From: Bailinhaonella thermotolerans
Lineage (GTDB): Bacteria > Actinomycetota > Actinomycetes > Streptosporangiales > Streptosporangiaceae
Assembly (NCBI RefSeq): GCF_003594875.1
Contig: NZ_QZEY01000001.1
Span: forward strand, 124,001 to 188,000
Direction: 5' to 3'
Length of the DNA: 64,000 nt
The notes beneath the pieces were generated by a model. The model saw only the letters and a list, made by a program, of their open reading frames with translations. It had not been told where the DNA came from and searched no databases. The number at the start of each line of letters is the position of its first letter. The first letter of the stretch is position 1. Position numbers and translations under genes: made by a program. Below are positions 1 through 8,653 of this stretch, piece by piece.

Positions 1-972
1 CTGGAGCTGGTCGTGGAGGCCCTCGGCGCGGACCCCGCCGAGTTCCTGCGGCTGTGGATCACCGCCCGCGAGCACGAGATGAACGCCTCCGCCCCCGCCC
101 GCCGCACGGCCGCCCCGGGCCCGCGGCGTCCCGAGGAACCGCCCCCGGCCGGGCCCGCCCCGCCGTACCGGATCCTCGGCGCCGGGCGGCGCGACGCCGG
201 GCACGCGCGGCGGGACGGGGAGGGGGTACGGCGGGCGCGGGCGGCGGGACGCGCGCCGGCCAACGGCGTACCGCCCGGCCTGCGGCTCCGCGTGCAGGCC
301 CACTTCATGCTGCGCGCCCTCGGCCGGGACCTGGCCCGGGCCCGCGAACTGGCCGCCGCGCTCGCCGGGCACGGCGTCCACGCCGGGGCGCTGGCGGCCA
401 TCGAGTCGCTGACCACCCTGTACGCCGCCGCCGAGGACCTGATCGGCGGCCTGATCATCGACCGCACCCACGCGACCACGCTGCACCGCTCCCCCACCGA
501 CCTGCCCGGCCAGGCCGCCGCCCGCGCCGGGGAGCTCGTCGCGACCCTGCGGCAGGCCGCCGCCTCGGTCCAGTCGGCCCAGCGCGAGCTGTCCCACGCC
601 CTCGGCCTCGCCTACTCCCTGGCCGACTACCCCGACCACTACGTCGCGGCCGGGCTGGGCGAGAGCCGCCCGCTGGTCCAGAGCATCGACCGCGCCCGCG
701 CCGAGGTCCGGGAGATCACCCGCGCCATGGACCGCGCCCACGTCCTGGCCGCCGAGCTCGCCCGCGACCTCGCCGCCGCCCCGCTCGACGTCTCGGGGGC
801 GGACCTGTCTCGCCTGGAACCCCCCGACCCGGCGATCCTCGCCGAGATCGTCTGGGACGAGAAGACCACCTGGCCGCCCGCCCTGGCGCCCCGGATCCGG
901 GCCGCCTCCGCCGAGATCGCCCCCGGCACCTACCGCGTGACCGTCACACCCCCTCCCGCCGCGGCCCCCTGA
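1..972 (+). CDS. C-terminal part of a probable HTH-domain protein (5' end outside window)
   Basis: The frame is open from base 1 and gives at least 323 residues, so the true start lies upstream. The first visible residues (LELVVEALGADPAEFLRLW) resemble the end of the Xre-type helix-turn-helix region of actinomycete regulators, where an AlGadp..F..lW motif follows the recognition helices. After about residue 60 comes an Arg/Ala/Pro-rich linker, then a mostly helical region (residues 95-280) without a motif I recognise. A nearby GTG at 13 could be mistaken for a start but has no ribosome binding site. A regulator is a weak inference; the C-terminal part is of unknown function. Confidence 0.55.
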   Translation: MELVVEALGADPAEFLRLWITAREHEMNASAPARRTAAPGPRRPEEPPPAGPAPPYRILGAGRRDAGHARRDGEGVRRARAAGRAPANGVPPGLRLRVQAHFMLRALGRDLARARELAAALAGHGVHAGALAAIESLTTLYAAAEDLIGGLIIDRTHATTLHRSPTDLPGQAAARAGELVATLRQAAASVQSAQRELSHALGLAYSLADYPDHYVAAGLGESRPLVQSIDRARAEVREITRAMDRAHVLAAELARDLAAAPLDVSGADLSRLEPPDPAILAEIVWDEKTTWPPALAPRIRAASAEIAPGTYRVTVTPPPAAAP

Positions 973-1147
973 ACCGCTCGCCGCCCTCCAGAACCGCTCG
1001 CCGGCTTCGAGAACCGGCGCGTCCTCACCCGCCTGCGCCCGAATCGCGCACGGGTCATGAAAGCAGCGTGACCAGCGGAAAGGACGCTCGGCGAGCCGGC
1101 CTCCCGGGCTGGGCGCGGGACGCGGGACCGAGTCCGGGAGGGGAGAT

Positions 1148-1177
1148 GCATAAAGACTTAATATAAATGCTTTATGC
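1148..1177. promoter_or_regulatory. Palindromic operator for the MarR-MFS-nadC operon
   Basis: A perfect inverted repeat with 8-bp arms GCATAAAG (1148-1155) and CTTTATGC (1170-1177) and an AT-rich 14-bp centre. It is the most AT-rich stretch in this part of the window and lies directly before the MarR gene. MarR proteins usually bind such dyads over their own promoter, so autorepression is inferred. The TATGCT at 1174-1179 could be the -10 element. The dyad argues against the upstream ATG at 1167 being the start codon. Confidence 0.7.
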
Positions 1178-1184
1178 TATGCGC

Positions 1185-1643
1185 ATGGGCCGTCCAGACG
1201 CCGCGAGCGGCGCTTCCACCACGATCGGGTCAGCCCTCTACGAACTGGCCACCAGGGCCGTGAGGCGGCTTCCGCGGGACATGAGCCTCACGTCCGCCGC
1301 CACGCTGGCCACCCTGGACAGGACCGGCCCGCGACGGATCACCGAGTTGGCCGTGATCGAGGGCGTCACCCAGCCCGCGATGAGCGTCCTGGTCCGGGTG
1401 ATGGAGGAATCCGGGCTGGTCGAGCGGAGGAGCGACACCTCCGACAAGCGGGTCACGCTGGTGTGCCTGACCGAGGCCGGCGCGTCCTACGTCCGGGAGC
1501 GGCGCCAGGCGGGCGTCCAGGCCTACGCGGGGTTGATCGACAGACTCCCCGGCGACGAGATCGAGGCCTTGACGGCGGCCCTTCCGGCGCTGCTGCATCT
1601 GGCGGCGCTCGAAAGCCAAGACCGGGAAGGGCCGAAGCCGTGA
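1185..1643 (+). CDS. MarR-family transcriptional regulator
   Basis: A 152-residue winged-helix regulator. The core includes the recognition-helix region ITELAVIEGVTQPAMSVLVR and the wing LVERRSDTSDKRVTLVCLT, both typical of MarR. In this family ligand binding releases the protein from an operator over its own promoter and de-represses an adjacent efflux gene. The next gene is an MFS transporter whose GTG start overlaps this stop codon by 3 bp, so the two are translationally coupled. The start was placed at ATG 1185 (ATG 1179 is possible) because 1167 lies inside the palindrome. The ligand is unknown. Confidence 0.85.
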   Translation: MGRPDAASGASTTIGSALYELATRAVRRLPRDMSLTSAATLATLDRTGPRRITELAVIEGVTQPAMSVLVRVMEESGLVERRSDTSDKRVTLVCLTEAGASYVRERRQAGVQAYAGLIDRLPGDEIEALTAALPALLHLAALESQDREGPKP

Positions 1644-3130
1644 CGGGAGACTCGCCCGGCGGGAGGCCCGCCAACTCCGACGAAGGGGTGGCCGCGTCCC
1701 CGGAGCGCTCCGAGGCGAGGCTGCTGGTCCCGTCCCTGATGTTCGTCGCCCTCGTCGTGGCGGCGGTCGCCAGCCTCGGCACACCCCTCATCACCAGCGT
1801 GGCGACGACGTTCCACGTCTCACTGGACAGCGCGCAGTGGACGCTGACCATCGCGCTGCTCAGCGGCGCCGTCGCCACACCCGTCCTCGGCCGGCTCGGG
1901 GCCGGCCCGCACCGGCGGGCCACGATCCTCGCCACGCTGGCGGTGGTCGTCGCCGGCAGTGCGCTCACGGTGCTCCCGCTGCCGTTCGCATGGCTGCTCG
2001 CCGGCCGGGCGGCCCAAGGCGTCGGGCTCGGTCTGACGGCCCTGATGATGGGAGTGGCCCGGGACCATCTTCCCGAGAGGCGCGGCGCCGCCACGATCGC
2101 CCTGATCTCGGTGGTCTCGATCATCGGGGCCAGCGTCGGGTACCCGCTCGCCGGGCTGCTCGCCCAGCTCGGCGGGGTGCGGGCCGCCTACGGCCTGGGC
2201 CTGCTCGTCGCCGCCGCCGCTCTGCTGACCGCGTGGCGCTCGATGCCCGCGGCGCCCCAAGGCCGCTCAGCTCACGTGAACGTCGCGAGCGCGCTCGTCC
2301 TGTCGGGTGGCCTGTCCCTCGTCCTGCTCCTCGCGGGCGAGACGAGTCTCTGGAGCCACCACCTCGCCGCGGCGGCGGGCCTGGCCGTCGTCGCCGTGCT
2401 CCTGCTCTGCGTCTGGGCCGTCTCCGAACTGCGCAGCCGGACACCCCTGGTCGATGTCCGCGCGGTGCGGCACCCGGCGGTCGCCGGAGCGAACATCGCC
2501 ATGTTCGTCGGCGGGATCGGCATGTACCTCCTGCTCACGCTGATCACCCGCTACGCGCAGACGCCGCGCGACGCCGGCTACGGTTTCGGGCTGACCACCT
2601 TCGTCGCCGGGCTGGTCCTGGTTCCGTTCTCCGTGCTGGGGTTCGTCGCGGGCAAGCTCACGCCCCGGGCCCGGGCGCGGATCGACGCGCCCTTCCTCCT
2701 GGCCGGCAGCGCCGTCGTCGTCGGTTGCGGATTCGTCCTCTTCGCGGCGGCCCGGTCGAACCTGGCCGAACTGTTCGTGGCCATGGGCGTGCTGGGCTTC
2801 GGCGTCGGCGGCTTCTCGGCCGCCATGCCCGGCGTCATCCTGGCCGTCACGCCCAAGAGCGAGACGTCGAGCGCCATGAGCTTCAACTATGTCGTCCGGA
2901 GCGTCGGGTACTCCCTGGGCAGCGCCGTCGGCGGCCTGGTGCTGGCCGCGGGCACCGACACCGGCCACCTCTTCCCGAGCGATGCCGCCTACACCACGGC
3001 GGCGCTGGTCGGCCTCGCCGCGATGGCGATCACGACCCTGGCCGCCCTCGCCCTCGCCCGCCGCTCGCCCGGGACCGGCCCGATCGAGGAGCCGGCGGGA
3101 GGCGCCGGCCGTACCACCAGCACGCCGTGA
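1640..3130 (+). CDS. MFS transporter (drug efflux type)
   Basis: A 496-residue major facilitator superfamily protein with about 14 hydrophobic segments starting near residue 35, as in the DHA2 drug:H+ antiporter group. The second helix region ends with GRLGAGPHRRATILATLAV, a form of the MFS loop 2-3 motif. The GTG start at 1640 overlaps the MarR stop, which sets the start despite a longer upstream open frame. The first 30 residues are polar. Control by the upstream MarR protein and export of a small organic compound are inferred; the substrate cannot be read from sequence. Confidence 0.85.
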   Translation: MTGDSPGGRPANSDEGVAASPERSEARLLVPSLMFVALVVAAVASLGTPLITSVATTFHVSLDSAQWTLTIALLSGAVATPVLGRLGAGPHRRATILATLAVVVAGSALTVLPLPFAWLLAGRAAQGVGLGLTALMMGVARDHLPERRGAATIALISVVSIIGASVGYPLAGLLAQLGGVRAAYGLGLLVAAAALLTAWRSMPAAPQGRSAHVNVASALVLSGGLSLVLLLAGETSLWSHHLAAAAGLAVVAVLLLCVWAVSELRSRTPLVDVRAVRHPAVAGANIAMFVGGIGMYLLLTLITRYAQTPRDAGYGFGLTTFVAGLVLVPFSVLGFVAGKLTPRARARIDAPFLLAGSAVVVGCGFVLFAAARSNLAELFVAMGVLGFGVGGFSAAMPGVILAVTPKSETSSAMSFNYVVRSVGYSLGSAVGGLVLAAGTDTGHLFPSDAAYTTAALVGLAAMAITTLAALALARRSPGTGPIEEPAGGAGRTTSTP

Positions 3131-3141
3131 AAGGACGCCGC

Positions 3142-4014
3142 ATGCAGTTCCCCCACATGGCAGCCCGCAACGTCGTGACGCTCGCGCTCTCCGAAGACGC
3201 GGCCGCCGATGACGTCACCACCCGATGGAGCGTCCCGCCGGGGCAATGGGCGACGGCGGTCATCGTCACCCGCCAACCGGGCCTGGCCGCCGGGATGCCC
3301 CTGGCCGCCGAGGTCTACGCCCGGTTGGGCGGCGCAACCCGGATCGACGAGTCGGTGCCCGACGGCACTCGGCTCGAGGCCGGCGACGTCCTGGCGAGGA
3401 TATCGGGCCCGGCACGCCAGATCATCACCGGCGAGCGGACGGTGCTGAACCTCCTCCAGAGGCTCTGCGGCATCGCCACACTCACCGATCGGTATGTGGC
3501 CGCCGTGCGCGATCTGCCGGTCCGCGTCCTGGACACCCGCAAGACCGCCCCTGGACTCCGGTTGCTGGACAAGTACGCGGTCGCCGCGGGCGGCGGCCAC
3601 AATCACCGGCTGGACCTCGGCGCCATGGTGCTCCTCAAGGAGAACCACATCGCGGCCGCCGGCGGCGTCACCGCCGCCATCGACAGCGTCCGGGAGAACA
3701 TGGCGTCGGAGGGCAGGACCGTGGCCATCGAGGTGGAGGTGGCCACGCTCGCCCAAGTCCGTGAGGCGCTGCGGGCCGAGCCGTCCTGGATCATGCTCGA
3801 CAACATGACCGTGCCGCAGCTCGCCGAAGCCGTCCGGCTTCGGCGCGAGCTGGCCCCCGATTCCGGCGTCAGGCTGGAGGCCTCGGGCACGATCACCTTG
3901 GACGCCGTGCGCGCCGTCGCGGAGACCGGTGTCGACGCCGTCTCCGTCGGCGCGCTGACCCACAGCGCTCCGGCCATGGACCTGAGCATGCTGCTGAGCA
4001 TCTCCCCCTCGTGA
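3142..4014 (+). CDS. nadC: Nicotinate-nucleotide pyrophosphorylase (quinolinate phosphoribosyltransferase)
   Basis: A 290-residue protein of normal NadC length. Family hallmarks are present: the GERTVLNLLQRLCGIAT helix, the phosphate-binding TRKTAPGLRLLDKYAV motif, GGGHNHR, LLKENHI, and the C-terminal EASGTITLDAVRAVAETGVD and VSVGALTHS segments. NadC converts quinolinate and PRPP to nicotinate mononucleotide, CO2 and PPi in cytosolic NAD synthesis. An AAGGA ribosome binding site lies 6 bp before ATG 3142, and only 11 bp separate it from the MFS stop, so it appears to belong to the MarR-regulated operon. No nadA or nadB is nearby, which is unusual for the housekeeping copy; a second, specialised copy is possible. 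Confidence 0.88.
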   Translation: MQFPHMAARNVVTLALSEDAAADDVTTRWSVPPGQWATAVIVTRQPGLAAGMPLAAEVYARLGGATRIDESVPDGTRLEAGDVLARISGPARQIITGERTVLNLLQRLCGIATLTDRYVAAVRDLPVRVLDTRKTAPGLRLLDKYAVAAGGGHNHRLDLGAMVLLKENHIAAAGGVTAAIDSVRENMASEGRTVAIEVEVATLAQVREALRAEPSWIMLDNMTVPQLAEAVRLRRELAPDSGVRLEASGTITLDAVRAVAETGVDAVSVGALTHSAPAMDLSMLLSISPS

Positions 4015-4049
4015 GAGGCCGGGCCGGGCCGGTTCGCCACGGGTCCCTC

Positions 4050-4055
4050 TAGCCT
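4050..4055 (+). promoter_or_regulatory. -10 element of a probable leaderless promoter
   Basis: TAGCCT lies 7 nt before ATG 4063 and there is no purine-rich ribosome binding site. This is the usual actinobacterial leaderless arrangement. Confidence 0.5.
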
Positions 4056-4062
4056 GGTGCGC

Positions 4063-7000
4063 ATGCGGATCGAGGTGCTGGGGCCGGTCCGGGCCCTCGG
4101 CGACGGCGGAGCGCCGATCGAGGTCGGCGGGACCCGCGTGCGGGCGCTGCTGGCCAGGCTGGCCCTGGCCGCCGGCGCGGTGGTGCCCGCCGATCCGCTC
4201 ATCGACGGGCTGTGGGGCGACCGGCCGCCACGGGAGAGCGCCAGGGCGCTGCACGCGCTGGTCTACCGGCTGCGGCGCGCGCTGGGCGAGCCCGGCGCGG
4301 TCGAGCTGACCACCGGCGGATACCGGCTGCGCGTGCGCGCCGAGGACGTGGACGCCCGCCGCTTCGAGGAACTGGCCGCGCGGGGCCGCGCCGAGCTGGC
4401 CGCCGGCGCCGAGGCGCGCGCCGCCGCGCTGCTGGGCGAGGCGCTGGCCCTGTGGCGGGGCGAGGCGCTGGCCGACGTGCTCGACGCCCCCTTCGCCGGT
4501 ACGGCCGCCGCCCGCCTCCACGAGCTGCGCGCCACGGCGGCCGAGGACCGGTTCGAGGCCAAGCTGCTGCTGGGCGAGCACGGCGAGATCCTGGCCGATC
4601 TGGAGGCGATGACCGCCGCCCATCCGCTGCGCGAGCGCCTGGCCGCGCTGCGGATGCGGGCGCTGCACGCCGCGGGCCGCCAGTTCGAGGCGCTGGCCCT
4701 GTACGACCAGGTGCGGCGCACGCTCGCCGAGGAGCTGGGCGTCGACCCCTCCGAGGACCTGCGCGAGGCTCACCTGGCGATCCTGCGCGGCCAGGCCGGG
4801 CCCGGGGAGCGCCCCCGGGCGGCGCCGGGACGGCTGCCCGCGCCGCTGACCGGCTTCGTCGGCCGCCGCGAGGAGCTGGACCTGCTCGGCCGCCTGCTGG
4901 AGAGCTCGCGGCTGGTCACCGTCGTCGGCCCCGGGGGCGTCGGCAAGACCCGCCTGGCGGTGGAGGCGGCGAGCCGGCACCGGGCCCACCGGCGGGCCCG
5001 CGTCTGGTTCGTCCGCCTGGGCGAGGTGTCCACGCCCTCCGGACTGGCCGAGGCGGTGCTCGGCACGATCGCCACGGCCGGGGCCCCGCCGCCGGGGACA
5101 CCGCTGGAGCGGTCGGCCGCGCTGCTGGCCGGGGGCGAGGGCGTGCTCGTGCTGGACAACTGCGAGCAGATCTCCGCGGCGGCGGCCGAGTTCGCCGGGC
5201 GCCTGCTCGAACGCCTGCCGGACCTGACGATCCTGGCCACGAGCAGGGAGCCGCTTGAGGTCATGGGTGAGGCGCTGTGCCGGCTGGCCCCGCTCGCGCC
5301 GCCCCCGGCGCACGCCGATCCCGGCCGCGCCGCGCGGTCGGCCGCGGTGCGGCTCTTCCTGGACCGGGCGGCCGCCGTACGGCCCGGCTTCGCGCTGGAC
5401 GAGACGACGGTCGGGCCGGTGGTGGACGTCGTGCGCAGGCTGGACGGGCTGCCGCTCGCCCTCGAACTGGCCGCCGCGCGGCTGCGCGCGATGGACGCCG
5501 GGGAGCTCTCCCGGCGGCTGGACGACCGCTTCCGGCTGCTCGGCACCGGCAACCGGGCGGCCGAGCCCCGGCAGCGGACCCTGCGGGCGGTCATCGACTG
5601 GAGCTGGGACCTGCTCACCGAGCCGGAGCGCGCCCTCGCCCGCCGGATGTCGGCCTTCCCCGCGCCCGCCGGGCCCGGCCCGATCGAGGCGGTGTGCTCG
5701 GACGACGCCGCGTCCTCGGGGGTCGCGGCGGGGGACGACGCCGTCTCCCCGGGGGCTGTGGCGGGGGACGTCGCCTCGCTGCTGGACTCCCTGGTCGACA
5801 AGTCCATCGTGGAGCGGACCGGCGACGGCTACCGGATGCTGGAGTCCATCCGGGCCTACGCGGCCGGGGCGCTCCGCTCCGCCGGGGAGCGCGAAGCCGT
5901 ACGGCGCGGGCTCATCCGCCACTACGCCGGCCTGGCCGAGCGGCACGAGCCGCTGCTGCGCTCGCACCGGCAGGTGGAGTCGCTGCGGCTGTTCGAGTCC
6001 GAGTACGGCAACCTCGTGCACGCCCTCCAGGCCGCCCTCGACGACGGCGACCCCGGGGCCGCCGCGCGGATCCTGGGACCGCTGTACTGGTACTGGGACA
6101 CGCTGCGCTACGACGGCCGCGCCGACGGCTACGTGGCCAGGACGCTGGAGTACGGCGACGCGCTGCCCCCCGTGGCCAGGGCCGCGTTCACCACGATCCA
6201 CCTGCTGGCCGACGGCGGAGGGGACGCCGATCGGTTGCGGGCGGCTATCGAGGACTGCGCGCGGACGGGGGCCCTGTCGCGCTACCCGGTCCTGGTCACC
6301 ATGACGCTGACGGCGGCCTCCCTGGCCGGCCTGGACGACCTGGCCGACCGGGAGATCGCCCGGATCCGGGCGGGCGGGGACGCCTGGGCCATCGCGCACA
6401 CCCACCTGGTCGAGACGCTGCGCGCCCACACGCGCGGGGACTGGGCGGCCGGCGCGGCCGCCGCGGCCCGGGCGCTGCGCGCGTTCGAGGAGACGGGCGA
6501 CCTGTGGTGGACCGCGATGACGCTGAACGGCACGGCGTGGATCCACGGCGTCGAGGGCCGGCACGACGAGGCGGTCGCCGACTACCTGCGCGCCATCTCC
6601 ATCAGCGCCGGCCTCGCCTGGCAGGAGGAGATCTCCTCCCGGCTCGGGCTGGCCACCGAGCGCATGCGCGCCGGCGATCTGGAGGGCGCCGAGCGCGACC
6701 TGCGGATCGCGGAACGGGCCGCCTGGGACCGCGGCCTGCCCCTGCTGGAGATCCAGGTCCACGCCTGCGCGGCCGAGCTGCACCGCCGCCGCGGCCGGAT
6801 CGAGCGGGCCGACCGCGAGCTCGACCTCCTGGAGCGGACCGCCCGCGAGCTGTCCCTGCCCGCCGAGACGGCCGCCGGCTTCCTGCTGCCCGCCAGGACC
6901 GCGAACCTCCTCACCGCCGGCGACGCCGCCCGCGCCCGCCAGGCGCTGCCCGGCGCCGCCCGCGCCGCCGAGGCGAACATGGACCTCCCCCTGGCCGCCC

Positions 7001-7275
7001 AGCTCCTGGCCCGCCTCCTGCACCTGGAGGGCGACCCCGGCGGCGCCGCCACCGCCCTCGGCCTGGCCGAGGCCATCCGCGGCACCCCCGACCGCGGCGA
7101 CACGGAGCTGACCACCCTCACGGCCGCCCTGATCGACCGCCTGGGCCACCCCGCCTACACCCAGGCCCACCACCAGGCCGCCGCCCTCCCCCGCCCCCAG
7201 GCCGTGGACACCCTCCTCCGCATCAGCACCCGCCCCCGGCCCAGCGAGACCACGACGCCCCCGTCCGCCCCGTGA
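4063..7275 (+). CDS. SARP/AfsR-like regulator with NB-ARC ATPase and TPR-like C-terminus
   Basis: A 1070-residue protein in three parts. Residues 1-95 form an OmpR-type winged helix (MRIEVLGPVRAL; ALHALVYRLRRALGE). Residues 95-245 are a BTAD domain (DVDARRFEELAARGRAEL; AEELGVDPSEDLREAHLAIL). From about residue 262 comes an NB-ARC/AAA ATPase with a P-loop GPGGVGKTRLA near residue 290, a Walker B LVLDNCEQI near 362 and GLPLALELAAARL. The C-terminal third is alpha-helical and TPR-like. Such proteins activate transcription, often of secondary-metabolite genes, but no biosynthetic cluster is adjacent. Residues about 540-570 include a low-complexity insert (repeats of GDDA). Target genes are unknown. 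Confidence 0.85.
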   Translation: MRIEVLGPVRALGDGGAPIEVGGTRVRALLARLALAAGAVVPADPLIDGLWGDRPPRESARALHALVYRLRRALGEPGAVELTTGGYRLRVRAEDVDARRFEELAARGRAELAAGAEARAAALLGEALALWRGEALADVLDAPFAGTAAARLHELRATAAEDRFEAKLLLGEHGEILADLEAMTAAHPLRERLAALRMRALHAAGRQFEALALYDQVRRTLAEELGVDPSEDLREAHLAILRGQAGPGERPRAAPGRLPAPLTGFVGRREELDLLGRLLESSRLVTVVGPGGVGKTRLAVEAASRHRAHRRARVWFVRLGEVSTPSGLAEAVLGTIATAGAPPPGTPLERSAALLAGGEGVLVLDNCEQISAAAAEFAGRLLERLPDLTILATSREPLEVMGEALCRLAPLAPPPAHADPGRAARSAAVRLFLDRAAAVRPGFALDETTVGPVVDVVRRLDGLPLALELAAARLRAMDAGELSRRLDDRFRLLGTGNRAAEPRQRTLRAVIDWSWDLLTEPERALARRMSAFPAPAGPGPIEAVCSDDAASSGVAAGDDAVSPGAVAGDVASLLDSLVDKSIVERTGDGYRMLESIRAYAAGALRSAGEREAVRRGLIRHYAGLAERHEPLLRSHRQVESLRLFESEYGNLVHALQAALDDGDPGAAARILGPLYWYWDTLRYDGRADGYVARTLEYGDALPPVARAAFTTIHLLADGGGDADRLRAAIEDCARTGALSRYPVLVTMTLTAASLAGLDDLADREIARIRAGGDAWAIAHTHLVETLRAHTRGDWAAGAAAAARALRAFEETGDLWWTAMTLNGTAWIHGVEGRHDEAVADYLRAISISAGLAWQEEISSRLGLATERMRAGDLEGAERDLRIAERAAWDRGLPLLEIQVHACAAELHRRRGRIERADRELDLLERTARELSLPAETAAGFLLPARTANLLTAGDAARARQALPGAARAAEANMDLPLAAQLLARLLHLEGDPGGAATALGLAEAIRGTPDRGDTELTTLTAALIDRLGHPAYTQAHHQAAALPRPQAVDTLLRISTRPRPSETTTPPSAP

Positions 7276-7285
7276 CCCGGGTGGG

Positions 7286-7726
7286 TCAGGGGAGTCGCTG
7301 GGAGAGGGCGACGATGATGTTGTCGGGGGCGCGGAGGTAGCAGAGGAGGAAGGCGTCCTCGTAGCGCGCCACCTCGCCGATGAGGTGGGCGCCGTGGGGG
7401 CGGACGCGGGCGAGCGTCTCCTCGATGTCGTCGACGGCGAACATGAGGCGGCGGATGCCCAGGGTGTTGACGGGGGCGTCGGCCGGGTCGGGGGCGATCG
7501 CCCGCGGGGTGTGGAAGCGCGCCAGCTCGACGCGGCCGGGGCCGCCGGGGACCCGCAGCATGGCGACCTCCTGGCGGACGCCGTCGAGGCCGATGACCCG
7601 CTCCACCCACCGTCCCTCGACCGGCATCCGGCCCTCCAGCTCCATGCCGAGAGCCACGAAGAACGCGATGACGGCGTCGATGTCGTCGACGACGATGAGG
7701 ACGTTGTCCATCCGCTGGATCGCCAT
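7286..7726 (-). CDS. VOC (glyoxalase/bleomycin-resistance) family protein
   Basis: A 146-residue protein with two beta-alpha-beta-beta-beta modules: MDNVLIVVDDIDAVIAFFVA at the N-terminus and LMFAVDDIEETLARVRPHG in the second half, ending with a strand rich in family residues (LCYLRAPDNIIVALSQ). VOC proteins bind a metal ion and act as lyases, dioxygenases or drug-binding proteins; the reaction cannot be assigned here. A GAGGAG ribosome binding site 8 nt upstream supports ATG at 7726 over longer upstream frames. It converges on the SARP gene with a gap of only 10 bp. Confidence 0.8.
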   Translation of the reverse strand: MAIQRMDNVLIVVDDIDAVIAFFVALGMELEGRMPVEGRWVERVIGLDGVRQEVAMLRVPGGPGRVELARFHTPRAIAPDPADAPVNTLGIRRLMFAVDDIEETLARVRPHGAHLIGEVARYEDAFLLCYLRAPDNIIVALSQRLP

Positions 7727-7857
7727 GCCAGGTCTCCTCGCTCCGGCACGGCCGCCGTGGCCGCGCTCGCTCCTGGGACGGGCCGCCGGGCCGTTCCCGA
7801 CATCCTCCCCGCAGGCTTTCACGCGCCCGTCCCGCGCGCCTCGCTCTCCGCCGGATC

Positions 7858-7904
7858 CCCCGCCGATGCCGTACGGCCCGCCGCGCCGTACGGCATCGGC
7901 GGGG
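7858..7904. repeat. Long perfect inverted repeat (20-bp arms, 7-nt loop)
   Basis: Arms 7858-7877 and 7885-7904 are perfectly complementary and the inner 10 bp, GCCGTACGGC, is itself a palindrome. It lies in the 330-bp gap between the divergent VOC and methyltransferase genes, where a terminator is not expected. There is no T-run. It could be a regulatory dyad, a small repeat element or an RNA hairpin in the VOC 5' leader. I see no other gene in 7727-8050. Confidence 0.75.
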
Positions 7905-8042
7905 TCCGGGCGGGAGAGCGGACCCAGGTCCACGCCGCGCCCGGGCCCTGGCCGGCGATCCCATGGGACCGCCACACGGGTGATCAGTACGCGCCCGGCC
8001 CGTCGCGGCGAGCGGGTGGATCGAGGGGTGGGCGGCGCTTGG

Positions 8043-8048
8043 TAGCGT
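8043..8048 (+). promoter_or_regulatory. -10 element of a probable leaderless promoter
   Basis: TAGCGT lies 8 nt before GTG 8057 with no ribosome binding site between them. The same hexamer precedes the DedA gene at 36687. Confidence 0.45.
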
Positions 8049-8056
8049 CGGTGGCC

Positions 8057-8653
8057 GTGGCGCACTACTTCGAGCGGCGGCCCCAGGTCGCGAGCAACCC
8101 GGGCACGGTCAACCTCGTGCTGCCCGACCTGCACCTGCGGCTGGAGACCGACCGCGGCGTCTTCTCCCCGGAGAGGATCGACCTGGGCACCAGGATCCTG
8201 CTGGAGACGGTGCCGCCGCCGCCCGCAGAGGGCGACCTGCTCGACCTGGGCTGCGGGTACGGCCCGATCGCCCTCGCCATGGCCTCCCGCGCCCCCGGCG
8301 CCCGGGTGTGGGCGGTGGACGTCAACGAGCGGTCGGTGGAGCTGTGCCGCCGTAACGCCGAGGCCAACGGCCTTGACAATGTAAGGTCACTTCTGGCCGA
8401 CGAGATGGACCCCGGGGTCCGGTTCGCGGCCATCTGGTCGAACCCGCCCATCCGCATCGGAAAGGCCGCGATGCACGAGATGCTCGCGACCTGGCTCGGC
8501 CGGCTGACCCCCGGCGGCACCGCCCACCTCGTCGTACAGAAGCACCTGGGGTCGGACTCCCTGCAGCGGTGGCTCACCGAGCAGGGCTGGCCCGCCACCC
8601 GTCTCACGTCCCGTTCCGCCTACCGCATCCTGAAGGTCGACGCACGCCCATGA
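8057..8653 (+). CDS. Class I SAM-dependent methyltransferase (RsmC/RlmG-like)
   Basis: A 198-residue protein with the Rossmann SAM-binding motif LLDLGCGYGPIALAMA, the acidic loop VWAVDVNERSVELC and an N-terminal FSPERIDLGTRILLE segment. The catalytic-loop motif SNPPIRIG matches the NPPF/I motif of RsmC-type enzymes, which methylate guanine N2 in 16S rRNA, so an RNA or nucleobase amine is the likely target. It corresponds to the catalytic half of E. coli RsmC. GTG 8057 was chosen over GTG 8051 from the position of the -10 box. The stop overlaps the next gene, an RNA 2'-O-methyltransferase homologue, by 4 bp (ATGA), giving a two-gene RNA-modification operon. Confidence 0.85.
   Translation: MAHYFERRPQVASNPGTVNLVLPDLHLRLETDRGVFSPERIDLGTRILLETVPPPPAEGDLLDLGCGYGPIALAMASRAPGARVWAVDVNERSVELCRRNAEANGLDNVRSLLADEMDPGVRFAAIWSNPPIRIGKAAMHEMLATWLGRLTPGGTAHLVVQKHLGSDSLQRWLTEQGWPATRLTSRSAYRILKVDARP

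Noticed and set aside
2989-7803. A 1604-codon open frame on the minus strand across nadC and the SARP gene
   Set aside because: It is a shadow caused by high GC; its product is low-complexity with no motif, while the plus-strand genes show clear families.
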